Origin: Actinomycetes bacterium
GTDB lineage: Bacteria; Actinomycetota; Acidimicrobiia; Acidimicrobiales; RAAP-2
Direction of reading: 5' to 3'
NCBI GenBank assembly: GCA_021791615.1
Contig: JAJYWG010000052.1
Coordinates: 1 to 14,137, forward strand
DNA length: 14,137 nt
Made by a program: the position numbers and the translations under genes. Shown piece after piece: positions 1-6,789 of this stretch (within the stretch, counting starts at the first letter, position 1; every line of letters begins with the position of its first letter). The notes under the pieces were generated by a model, which saw only the letters and a program-made list of their open reading frames with translations, ran no database searches and was not told the DNA's origin.

Positions 1-2
1 CC

Positions 3-1076
3 GCCGTGAGCCGCCGGTCGATGCACGACGTCGTCCGGTGGGTGGACGAGCAGGAGACCGAGGAGGTGCTGGACGTGCTCCACGCGGCGGGCGTGCACGA
101 GGCGATCCAGGCAGCCCGGGCCACGTGGCTCCGGGACGAACGCCAGCGCAGCGCCATCTACACGACGGCGGAGACGGTGCTCGAGCCCTTCGCCGACATG
201 GAGGCGGCGGACGTGTCCGAGGTTGCGCCCGGCCCACTGCCCGGTCCTGCGCCCGGCGCACTACCCGCCAGCTACGCCCCGGCCTCGCCCCTCTTCCCGG
301 AGCAGTCCGACACGCCTCCCTACGGGACGCCCGCCCTGCGGGCGGGACCGGTGTGGGGCGGACCGATGCCGGCCGACCCTCCTGGCGACGACGTGCCCCG
401 CGGCGGACCCATCGACTGCGCCCGGCTCATCTCGGGCTCCCACACCCTCTACGTCTGCGCCCCGGCGCACGACCAGCGACGACTCCGCGGGCTCTTCGTC
501 GCCCTCGTCCAGCAGTCCTTGCACGCCGCCTTCGCCCACTCGGCCCGGACCGGCCGGCCCCTCGACCCGCCGCTCCTCGTGGTGCTGGACGAGGCGGCGA
601 ACATCGCCCCCCTCCGGGACCTCGACGGCCTGGCGGCGACGTGCGCCGGCCACGGTGTCCAGCTCGTCACCGTGTGGCAGGACCTGGCCCAGGTCCGGGC
701 CCGCTACGGCGAGCGCGGCGCCACGGTGGTGAACAACCATCGCGCTAAGGTCTTCCTCCCCGGGATCGCAGACCCGGCGACGCTGGAGCTCGCCAGCCAG
801 CTGGCCGGGACAGAGGAGCGCCCGACCCCGTCGGTCACCTACGGCGCCCGCGGCGAGCGGACGGTGACGACGGCACCGGCCGTGCGCCGGCTCCTCCCGC
901 CCGACGCCCTGCGGCGGATGTCGCGGGGCACGGCCGTCCTCCTCTACGGCTCGCTGCCCCCGGCGCGCATCCGCCTCCGACCGTGGTTCGAGGACCGGGT
1001 CATGCGGGAACGGGCCGGTGCACCCGCTCCCGCGCCCCGGCGCCCCCGGTGGCGCCCGTTACAGTCGCGGGCGTGA
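3..1076 (+). CDS. VirD4/TraG-like coupling ATPase, C-terminal part (5' end outside window)
   Basis: The reading frame is open to the left edge, so only the C-terminal part is visible (356 residues counted from a GTG at 6, which is probably internal). Hydrophobic beta strands LYVCAP (148-153) and LLVVLDEAANI (190-200, Walker B type, Asp195-Glu196) are followed by a glutamine-bearing motif in VTVWQDLAQ (221-229). This is the arrangement of the C-terminal RecA lobe (TraM-recognition region) of type IV secretion coupling proteins. The Walker A loop expected upstream is not in the window. Residues about 70-135 are a Pro/Gly/Ala-rich insertion, probably a flexible linker. Family members are membrane-anchored hexameric ATPases that feed DNA or protein to a secretion channel. 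No other conjugation gene is visible, so this may be a chromosomal paralogue rather than part of an active transfer system. Its stop overlaps the next gene's GTG by 4 bp. Confidence 0.72.
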   Translation, partial: AVSRRSMHDVVRWVDEQETEEVLDVLHAAGVHEAIQAARATWLRDERQRSAIYTTAETVLEPFADMEAADVSEVAPGPLPGPAPGALPASYAPASPLFPEQSDTPPYGTPALRAGPVWGGPMPADPPGDDVPRGGPIDCARLISGSHTLYVCAPAHDQRRLRGLFVALVQQSLHAAFAHSARTGRPLDPPLLVVLDEAANIAPLRDLDGLAATCAGHGVQLVTVWQDLAQVRARYGERGATVVNNHRAKVFLPGIADPATLELASQLAGTEERPTPSVTYGARGERTVTTAPAVRRLLPPDALRRMSRGTAVLLYGSLPPARIRLRPWFEDRVMRERAGAPAPAPRRPRWRPLQSRA

Positions 1077-1942
1077 GCGCCGAGACGGCTTCTGTCGACG
1101 ACCGGCCGGCGCCGTCCGATCGGCGCGCACCGGGCCCGGCTGTCGTCACCGCGCCGTCGGCCGTGCCGGGAGCGAGGGCCGGGCACCCCTACACCCTGGC
1201 CATCGACATCGGCGGGACGGGGCTCAAGGCCTCGGTGCTGGACGCCGCCGGGACAATGGTGGCCGACCGGGTCCGTGTCCCCACCACCTACCCCATGTCG
1301 CCCCAGTCGCTGGTGGAGCGGCTCGAAGGCCTGGTCGAGAAGCTCCCGGAGGCCGACCGGGTGTCCGCCGGCTTCCCGGGGATGGTGCGCGGTGGTGTGA
1401 TCCTGAGCGCGGCCCACTTCGTGACCGTCTCGGGGCCCGGCAGCGACGTGGACCCGGAGCTGACCCGCGCCTGGGACCACTTCGACCTGGCGGCCGCCCT
1501 GCAGCAGACGACGGGCAAGCCCACCCGGGTGGCGAACGACGCCGACGTGCAGGGCCTGGCGGTGGTGGAGGGGGCCGGGCTGGAGTTGGTGGTGACGCTC
1601 GGCACCGGCTTCGGCACCGCCTACTTCCTCGACGGCGCGCTCATGCCCCACCTGGAGATCGCCCACCAGCCCTTCCGCAAGGGCGAGACCTACAACGAGC
1701 AGGTGGGCGAGCTCACCCGCAAGCAGATCGGCGACGGCCGCTGGAACCGCCGGGTGGTGAAGGCCATCGACACGATGGCCGAGCTCTTCTTCTACGACCG
1801 TCTGTACCTCGGGGGCGGGAACGCCCGGCGTGTCGACCGCGACGGGCTGGGGGACCGCCTGGACAAGATCACCGTCGTGGACAACCGGGCGGGGATCCTG
1901 GGCGGCATCAAGCTCTGGCAGGACAAGCACCTGGGGGTCTGA
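1073..1942 (+). CDS. ROK-family sugar kinase, polyphosphate-glucokinase-like
   Basis: This 289-aa protein carries an N-terminal phosphate-binding loop AIDIGGTGLKA (43-53), a second glycine-rich ATP-binding segment TLGTGFGTA (175-183), the catalytic-type Asp in VANDADV (Asp156), and E-x-x-H in LEIAHQPF (Glu195-His198). These are hallmarks of ROK sugar kinases. The ROK zinc motif (CxCGxxGC) is absent, as in polyphosphate/ATP glucokinases, so phosphorylation of glucose or a related hexose is the best guess; the phosphoryl donor cannot be read from sequence. The first about 38 residues are Ala/Pro-rich and lie outside the fold. I chose the GTG at 1073 because it forms a GTGA overlap with the stop of the upstream gene, which suggests translational coupling; an in-frame start at 983 would overlap that gene by 94 bp. 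The protein is cytosolic. Confidence 0.82.
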   Translation: MSAETASVDDRPAPSDRRAPGPAVVTAPSAVPGARAGHPYTLAIDIGGTGLKASVLDAAGTMVADRVRVPTTYPMSPQSLVERLEGLVEKLPEADRVSAGFPGMVRGGVILSAAHFVTVSGPGSDVDPELTRAWDHFDLAAALQQTTGKPTRVANDADVQGLAVVEGAGLELVVTLGTGFGTAYFLDGALMPHLEIAHQPFRKGETYNEQVGELTRKQIGDGRWNRRVVKAIDTMAELFFYDRLYLGGGNARRVDRDGLGDRLDKITVVDNRAGILGGIKLWQDKHLGV

Positions 1943-1970
1943 GCTGAGGGGCCCGATGCCGGCGTTCCGC

Positions 1971-1986
1971 CTGCTCCAAGGAGCAG
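1971..1986 (+). terminator. Short perfect hairpin after the ROK kinase gene
   Basis: A 7-bp inverted repeat (CTGCTCC, AA, GGAGCAG) begins 29 bp after the kinase stop codon. There is no T-tract, so it is at best a weak actinobacterial-style terminator. The adjacent GC-rich stretch up to the tRNA has a second small hairpin (CCCGCG/CGCGGG, 2034-2053) and a TAGAGT that could be a -10 box for the tRNA (2021-2026). None of this is strong. Confidence 0.3.
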
Positions 1987-2079
1987 CGCCCCGCCGCCGG
2001 GACCCCCCGAGGGGAGCGGGTAGAGTGGGAAGTCCCGCGGGCTTGCTCGCGGGTGCCGACCGGCCAGCCGGCGGCGAGG

Positions 2080-2153
2080 GCGCTCGTAGCTCAACGGACT
2101 AGAGCATCTGACTACGGATCAGAAGGTTGGGGGTTCGAATCCCTCCGAGCGCG
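2080..2153 (+). tRNA. tRNA-Arg (anticodon ACG)
   Basis: A full cloverleaf can be folded. The acceptor stem GCGCTCG (2080-2086) pairs with CGAGCGC (2146-2152), with discriminator G at 2153. The D stem is GCTC/GAGC (2089-2092 with 2102-2105). The anticodon stem TCTGA/TCAGA (2107-2111 with 2119-2123) encloses the loop CTACGGA, giving anticodon ACG at 2114-2116. The T arm has a 5-bp stem (one G-U) around TTCGAAT (2134-2140). No CCA is encoded. Anticodon ACG, with A34 normally edited to inosine, reads CGU/CGC/CGA arginine codons. The 3' half of such genes is a common integrase target, and foreign-looking DNA starts directly downstream. Confidence 0.96.
2129..2153 (+). other. Candidate attachment site (attL) in the 3' end of tRNA-Arg
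   Basis: The T arm plus 3' acceptor strand of the tRNA is the usual attB core for tyrosine integrases. The tRNA stays intact here, base composition changes just beyond it, and a tyrosine integrase gene lies at 6786-8030. I looked for a second copy of the tRNA 3' end further right and found none, so the other junction (attR) is either outside the window or lost through the later transposon insertions. This is inference from context. Confidence 0.4.
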
Positions 2154-2260
2154 CTGAGTTGACCAGGGCGTTCTTCGCCCGGAAGGTGTTCGGCGCCGGT
2201 GGGAGGGACCGACGCCGGGACCAGTAGGACAATGGCGGCTCAGGGAGGGGGTAGGCCACG
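2154..2260 (+). promoter_or_regulatory. Leader of the EVE/nuclease operon with weak promoter-like elements
   Basis: This 107-bp gap must hold the promoter of the three-gene + strand operon unless the operon is read from the tRNA promoter. TTGACC at 2159-2164 resembles a -35 box, but the -10 position 17 nt on (GAAGGT) is poor. A small hairpin GGGCG-TTCTT-CGCCC (2166-2180) may serve as the tRNA terminator. A purine run AGGGAGGGGG (2242-2251) lies about 9 nt before the GTG at 2261 and is a good ribosome-binding site, which supports that start. Confidence 0.35.
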
Positions 2261-2725
2261 GTGCCCTGGATCTTCGTGGTTGGCAACCGCGAGGCCCTGT
2301 CGTGGGTGCTGACCAAACAGCGGATGGCCTTTCGGGACCGAGTGCAGACGGAGGGTCTCCGCTCGGGGCAGCCGGTTGCGATCTACGCCTCCAGACATAC
2401 GTGGGGTCGTCCCAACAATGACCGAAGCCAGGTCGCGGCGATTGGCGTCCTGGCGTCTCCCGTTCAGCGGCGACCCGTCGAACTCGGAGGAGAGATCTTC
2501 CCCAAGTCGTGTCGACTCACTTTCGACGTCGTCCTCCCAGAGCGGCACGGGTTACCCTTCCGCCCCCTTGTTCGGCGGCTCAACTTCATCCCAAAGAAGG
2601 GTGGCGACAAGGGATGGGGCGCCTACCTCCGGAGGACGGTTGTCGAGGTAGACGAACGTGACTTCGGGATCATTGCATCCGCACTGAGGCGCTACTCGCC
2701 CGACGGCGGGAGCGATTCCAAGTGA
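2261..2725 (+). CDS. EVE/PUA-like domain protein, probable modified-base reader
   Basis: This 154-aa protein is a single small domain. It starts with a WIFVVGNREAL strand (residues 3-13), as EVE proteins do with their Trp-containing first strand. It continues with GQPVAIYASR (36-45), VAAIGVLASP (58-67), a strand pair around LTFDVVLP (86-93) and a late aromatic/Gly segment DKGWGAYLRR (116-125). This order resembles the EVE branch of the PUA superfamily, whose members bind modified bases and are common in defence islands. I assign the fold by pattern only. It has no catalytic motif, so a reader or specificity role is more likely than an enzymatic one. The GTG start follows a strong purine-rich ribosome-binding site. 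The stop overlaps the next gene's GTG (GTGA, 2722-2725), so it is very probably co-translated with the putative nuclease genes. Confidence 0.6.
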   Translation: MPWIFVVGNREALSWVLTKQRMAFRDRVQTEGLRSGQPVAIYASRHTWGRPNNDRSQVAAIGVLASPVQRRPVELGGEIFPKSCRLTFDVVLPERHGLPFRPLVRRLNFIPKKGGDKGWGAYLRRTVVEVDERDFGIIASALRRYSPDGGSDSK

Positions 2726-3900
2726 CCGACTTCACCCTGTACTGCGACTCGGTATCCGATGAGCTGCTCGCGAAAGCTTGGAACTTGCGGTCCGGACCTT
2801 TGTCGTCGGCAAGCGTGGTTCGTTTACCGACGCCGCGCTCGGCCCCCGCCGCCCTGGCGCCCCTCTTGAGATGGGAGCGTCCCGACTGGGTCATTTCGGA
2901 TGGCGAGCGAGTGCGCTGCGTCGTCGAGTTCAGCGGACATGGATACACCGGTGATAACTCGTTCCAAAGATTTGCGCGGATCTACCGGGCGGCGACCCTC
3001 GGCATCCCAGTCATTTACTTCACTCCCTTCAACAGAACGCGATTGAACGAGATCGATGACGGGCGATTTAGTCCCAGGAACGTTGCCCCGGAGTTGTTTC
3101 AGACGATGCTCGCCATGAGCGAGCGGTTGGCGGTGCCCTGCATGGCCATCCATTGGCCCACCACGGATCAGGGGACCCCTGCGCCGCTGCACCTTGTCGG
3201 GGAACCCGCTGAGACGCTCGTTCGGCTCGTGCACTTCCTGGTCGCGGCCGAGAGTTCGGGCTCGAACGGGAGTCTGCCAAGTCAGTTTCACGACGCTGTC
3301 GAAGCCATGGTCCGGCAGGCCGCGCTTCCGTGGCGAGGGTCTGCAACTCGTACCCGCCTCGAATTGCCCGTGGACATCACCAGGGTGGCCTGGATCTGGT
3401 CGGTGCTGCCTTCGACATACTTCTCATCGGGGAAGGTGGACAAGGTGCTTGCCGCTGCTGCTCTCCGACAGCGCGACGTCCGCCCCCTCGTCGGAGTTGC
3501 CGATCACTTCTGGAAGGCGAAGGGCTCTGCCGTTGTGCAGTACATCGGCTACCAGTGGCGGCCCGATCCAGCCTCGGGACTGATAGCCCTGTCGGCGGGT
3601 CTGGCCGTCGCCAGTGGACTGCCTCTCATCGTCGTGTGGCCGCGGGTGTTCAGCAAGCCAGGGCCAGAACAAGTGAAGCTCCGCGAATCACTGGCTCGGT
3701 TTAAGGCAACGGGACGAGGCCCGCTGACGGATCTGGCCCTCGAACTCGGTTTTCTCCCGGAGGACATTGCGCGCTTCCGGGCGCGCGTGAGCACCGATCC
3801 TGACCAATTCGGAACCTTTGGGCCGGACAGCAAGGTTGGGCGGATCCTCAAAGACACGGCGAAGCTCGTAGTGTTCGGCGACGCAGTGGTCGCGCCGTGA
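2722..3900 (+). CDS. Putative restriction-endonuclease-like protein with degenerate PD-(D/E)xK motif
   Basis: This 392-aa protein belongs to no family I recognise with certainty. Residues 53-71 read RPDWVI...VVEFS: Pro54-Asp55, then thirteen residues, then Glu69-Phe-Ser71. The spacing and flanking hydrophobic strands match a PD-(D/E)xK nuclease core, with Ser in place of the usual Lys. A segment with Gln82 (SFQRFARIYRA, 80-90) follows, where such folds have a helix, and then the core-like strand GIPVIYFTPF (94-103). The C-terminal half (about 210-392) has no known motif. The same PD-x13-E spacing recurs in the next gene. It sits in the middle of a GTGA-coupled operon with GGGAG 9 nt before its GTG. 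A type II-like endonuclease subunit is the leading hypothesis; a catalytically dead specificity partner is the alternative. Confidence 0.5.
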   Translation: MTDFTLYCDSVSDELLAKAWNLRSGPLSSASVVRLPTPRSAPAALAPLLRWERPDWVISDGERVRCVVEFSGHGYTGDNSFQRFARIYRAATLGIPVIYFTPFNRTRLNEIDDGRFSPRNVAPELFQTMLAMSERLAVPCMAIHWPTTDQGTPAPLHLVGEPAETLVRLVHFLVAAESSGSNGSLPSQFHDAVEAMVRQAALPWRGSATRTRLELPVDITRVAWIWSVLPSTYFSSGKVDKVLAAAALRQRDVRPLVGVADHFWKAKGSAVVQYIGYQWRPDPASGLIALSAGLAVASGLPLIVVWPRVFSKPGPEQVKLRESLARFKATGRGPLTDLALELGFLPEDIARFRARVSTDPDQFGTFGPDSKVGRILKDTAKLVVFGDAVVAP

Positions 3901-4373
3901 CTGAAGAGGACCTCTCCCTCGCTCTCTTTCAGGCAGCCCTGCACGATCCAACCATCACGGTTCTTTCTTGGCAAGCAGTGGATGGGAAGACTTACTTCAC
4001 GGCAGATGTGATCCTGCGCTTGCCCAATGACGAGCGTGTGGCACCAGACCTAGTAATCCTGGTGTGTAACCGCTCTGTTTGGCTGATTGAGGTGAAGGAC
4101 TCACACCGGAAGGCTCTCGATGATGAAGCGAAGCTGCAGCGCCTGGTGACCGAACTGGGAACGACTGAGATTCTTTCGCAGATTTCCCGGCGGGCCGTGG
4201 CGCATATCCAAGACTGCGAATTGCGGCTTGCCGTGGCGTTTGATGAGGATCTTCCGAGTCGGGACGGAGCGTGTGTTCCCTCGGTCGTGCACATCAGTTG
4301 GGGATACATCCGTGAGGAAGTCGAGAGGTCCGGCTTGGCTGCGGCGCTTACCCGCCTGGTGCTGTCTGCATGA
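3897..4373 (+). CDS. Small PD-(D/E)xK nuclease-like protein
   Basis: This 158-aa protein has a textbook PD-(D/E)xK signature: Pro50-Asp51 in APDLVILV, thirteen residues, then Glu65-Val-Lys67 in VWLIEVKDS, with both elements on hydrophobic strands. A helix with acidic and basic residues follows (70-90). This is essentially a minimal nuclease core with no obvious DNA-recognition domain, so it probably works with a partner, most simply the 392-aa protein upstream. Its GTG start overlaps that gene's stop (GTGA, 3897-3900) and there is no strong ribosome-binding site of its own, so translational coupling is likely. It ends 20 bp before the end of the oppositely oriented methyltransferase gene. The family is too divergent to exclude a different PD-(D/E)xK role, such as Holliday junction or modification-dependent cleavage. 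Confidence 0.6.
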   Translation: MTEEDLSLALFQAALHDPTITVLSWQAVDGKTYFTADVILRLPNDERVAPDLVILVCNRSVWLIEVKDSHRKALDDEAKLQRLVTELGTTEILSQISRRAVAHIQDCELRLAVAFDEDLPSRDGACVPSVVHISWGYIREEVERSGLAAALTRLVLSA

Positions 4374-4393
4374 GAGCGTTTCGAGACCCACGA

Positions 4394-5527
4394 TCACTCA
4401 ACTTTGAAGATGAGAACGTGGTCCTGGTTGATCACTTTGTCGGACCGTGCCGATCTGTGGTACTTCGCACTTCCATGGTGTGCCACTCGCTCGAAGTGCG
4501 AGTGGATTACCAGCCGCTCGCGAACTGCCGCATCGGCAAGTCGGTCGATCACGGGGAGCTGCACGTCTCCCAAGGTCGAGTTCGAAGCGACTAGTGCAAA
4601 GACGCCACCGGCGCGGGTTACTCGCGCTGCCTCCCGAAAAACCGCTCCCATGTCTCTGATGTAGCCGTCCAACAATCCGGTATCTCCAGATTTCCAACCC
4701 TCGACAATCTCATTCCGGTTGATCTTCACCCTCGACCACCCACCGATCTCCAGCTCGAATCGTAAGACGTCCGCCGAATAGCGATAAAGCGCGAAGTATG
4801 GCGGATGACAGAAAGTCAGGGTTGCGGCGCGGTCGGGAAGGGGCAGGCGCCGAGCGTCGGCGAGGCCAACGGCTGCGTCCAACCGTTCGCTGGGAACCCA
4901 ATCGAGCGCCGTCCGAGCCGTCGCCTCGAAGTCGCCAGCTATGTCCGCTACCGCCGAGTCCGGATCGTAGAAGAGGCGACCCGTTCGGGCTGACGCGTTC
5001 GACGCCCTTCTCAGACGAGAGAGCAGTGAGCACAGCAGGAGTACCCGTTCTGGCGGGGAGGCTACCTTGTCCACCGCGAGCCGTAGTCGTGCGATCTCAC
5101 TTTGCGCGTGCGCAGTGAACCACCGATCCGCATTTCGCGTCGAAGCGAACAGCGAGCGCACCTCGTCCTGACTCGGCGTCTCGGCTCTCAAGATAGCTGT
5201 CAAGGCAGCCAAATATGCCTTGTGGTCGACCTGCGTCACCTTGGCTGACGCGTACGCGATGCCAACTGGGTTGACATCAAACCCAACGGAGTTCCATCCC
5301 CTCGCCACCGCCTCCACGAGGGTCGTGCCAGAACCGCACATAACATCGACAACGAGACCGTTGACTTCGCCTAGGAGATCCCGGGCTAGATCAAGGACGT
5401 GGCCGGTCACATCCGGAGCCAGTTTTCCGAAGTACCTGAAAGCTCCATGCCCATCACGACGCTGTGAGTGATTCGAACTTGCGATGTCGATGGTTCCGTC
5501 GATCGCCAACTTCGGCAGTTGCTGCAT
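4394..5527 (-). CDS. DNA methyltransferase (amino-MTase, HPPY motif), paralogue 1
   Basis: This 377-aa protein has SAM-binding motif I VVDVMCGSGTTLVEA (59-73), the acidic end of strand 2 in GFDVNP (82-87), and catalytic motif IV HPPY (241-244) in place of the usual DPPY. Motif I precedes motif IV by about 170 residues, which leaves room for a target-recognition region between them. An N-terminal GAFRYFGKL (28-36) matches the equivalent segment of the neighbouring methyltransferase, so the two are probably paralogues. Known families with these motifs methylate the exocyclic amine of adenine (N6) or cytosine (N4); which one cannot be told here. The ATG is 2 nt after the stop of the second methyltransferase gene and lacks a clear ribosome-binding site, which indicates coupled expression. 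It probably protects host DNA from the convergent nuclease operon. Confidence 0.8.
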   Translation of the reverse strand: MQQLPKLAIDGTIDIASSNHSQRRDGHGAFRYFGKLAPDVTGHVLDLARDLLGEVNGLVVDVMCGSGTTLVEAVARGWNSVGFDVNPVGIAYASAKVTQVDHKAYLAALTAILRAETPSQDEVRSLFASTRNADRWFTAHAQSEIARLRLAVDKVASPPERVLLLCSLLSRLRRASNASARTGRLFYDPDSAVADIAGDFEATARTALDWVPSERLDAAVGLADARRLPLPDRAATLTFCHPPYFALYRYSADVLRFELEIGGWSRVKINRNEIVEGWKSGDTGLLDGYIRDMGAVFREAARVTRAGGVFALVASNSTLGDVQLPVIDRLADAAVRERLVIHSHFERVAHHGSAKYHRSARSDKVINQDHVLIFKVE

Positions 5528-5529
5528 GT

Positions 5530-6789
5530 CTATCGTTCAAACACCAACAGGTGCTGAGAGCTCATGCGACGGGACAAGGTCCAGCCGGTCTGGTTGTTTA
5601 GGCGATGCTCGCTTCGCTGAATGAGTTTGAGTCCGAGGTCTGCACCGAACTCGGCCGTAATGGTTCCCATCGGAATCCGCACGTGGTCGATTGAACCGTC
5701 GCCGATGACCACGGCAATGTGCCCACCTCGCCGGACCACCCGGTTGGCTTCTCCGAGGATCTTTGCCCAGCCGATGATGTACTTCTTCAACCCATTGGGG
5801 ACGTGAAAGTAGCTGCCGCGGTACGCCAGCTCTCTCTTCTGTATCGCACTCGGCGCGAAACCAAGAAGGAGGAGCTGCAAGTGGGTCACCTCTGAGAAGG
5901 CCGTGTTGGTCACATAAGGAGGATGAAGGAGAACGAAGTTGACAGACTCGTGATCAAGAGGGAGGTTGTCTGCCTCTGCCGGTGCAACCGTAGAATGAAC
6001 CGGATCGGTTGCTCGGAGTGCAGAGAAGCCTTCCTCGAACGTCCGAGTCGCTCGCTTCAAGAGGTCGATGGGTGGTCTCGGAACCTTCTGCCGGTCCACG
6101 ACGGTGTTGATCTTCTTCGTGTTGGCGAAGGAAGCCGTGCGAGCGATCGAGAGGATCAACGCGGTCTCGGCAGGGGACTCAGCTAGGTGCAATCCGGTCG
6201 CGATTAGGCCGTAAGCGTCGTCGGAGAAGTACTTGCGCAACGCCTCCGGAGGCAGGAGCGGTCGCCACTCTTCGATCGTACGGCGAGCCAACGACTCGAT
6301 ACTGCCCTCGTCAATCGGAGTCGCTACGGCTGCAGTAACAAGGCGCGAAACGGGATTCAGATCGAAATTGACCGACGGGCGCTTGCTACTGGCCGCTTCA
6401 ACTGCGGTCGTCCCGCCCCCACACATTGGGTCAAGGATGACGTCACCTGCGGTGGTGTACCGATCCAGCAGGTAGGCAACGAGGGGAGGCGGCAACTTCC
6501 CCACGTAACGAAAGAGGCCGTGCGTCAGGTAGCCGGTATCGGCCTTTCGGGGCACCTCTATCAGCTCGGGGTGCCCCGCAGTGACCTCGACCCAGGAGGC
6601 TCGCTCCTGGAGGGAGGGCGGTGGAGAGTCCAGCAGGCGTTGGGGCCTGGCCGGAAGCACCTCCCCCTCTGAGCGTTGTTTCTGCCCCTGACCGGTCATC
6701 TCCGCATTCTGACAGGCGGTCGTATCACAACGTTGGGATTTCGATCTGGACGGAACCACGGTGTAGGAGCGGTCGGGACTTCCAGTCAT
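5530..6789 (-). CDS. DNA methyltransferase (amino-MTase, HPPY motif), paralogue 2
   Basis: From the ATG at 6789 the product is 419 aa. It has GLFRYVGKLPP (91-101), motif I VILDPMCGGGTTAVEA (117-132), FDLNP (142-146) and catalytic HPPY (289-292). The layout is the same as in the downstream methyltransferase: FRYxGKL, motif I, a long middle region, PLDHES-type strand, HPPY, and a conserved GGHIAVVIGDGS strand (355-366). The start is chosen because ATGA (6786-6789) overlaps the integrase stop. Another in-frame ATG at 6804 lies inside the integrase gene without a better ribosome-binding site. The first about 45 residues look unstructured, so a later start is also possible. Cys/Gly variation in motif I (MCGGGTT) is within the family's range. 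It is probably the partner of the downstream paralogue, each modifying one strand or one half of an asymmetric target. Confidence 0.78.
   Translation of the reverse strand: MTGSPDRSYTVVPSRSKSQRCDTTACQNAEMTGQGQKQRSEGEVLPARPQRLLDSPPPSLQERASWVEVTAGHPELIEVPRKADTGYLTHGLFRYVGKLPPPLVAYLLDRYTTAGDVILDPMCGGGTTAVEAASSKRPSVNFDLNPVSRLVTAAVATPIDEGSIESLARRTIEEWRPLLPPEALRKYFSDDAYGLIATGLHLAESPAETALILSIARTASFANTKKINTVVDRQKVPRPPIDLLKRATRTFEEGFSALRATDPVHSTVAPAEADNLPLDHESVNFVLLHPPYVTNTAFSEVTHLQLLLLGFAPSAIQKRELAYRGSYFHVPNGLKKYIIGWAKILGEANRVVRRGGHIAVVIGDGSIDHVRIPMGTITAEFGADLGLKLIQRSEHRLNNQTGWTLSRRMSSQHLLVFER

Noticed and set aside
944..1930. 328-aa - strand ORF over the kinase gene
   Set aside because: It is a high-GC antisense shadow of the ROK kinase; its composition is His/Gly/Arg/Val-rich and no motif is present.
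2119..2316. 65-aa - strand ORF ending in GFEPPTF
   Set aside because: Its C terminus is the antisense translation of the tRNA-Arg T arm, a well-known spurious ORF type.
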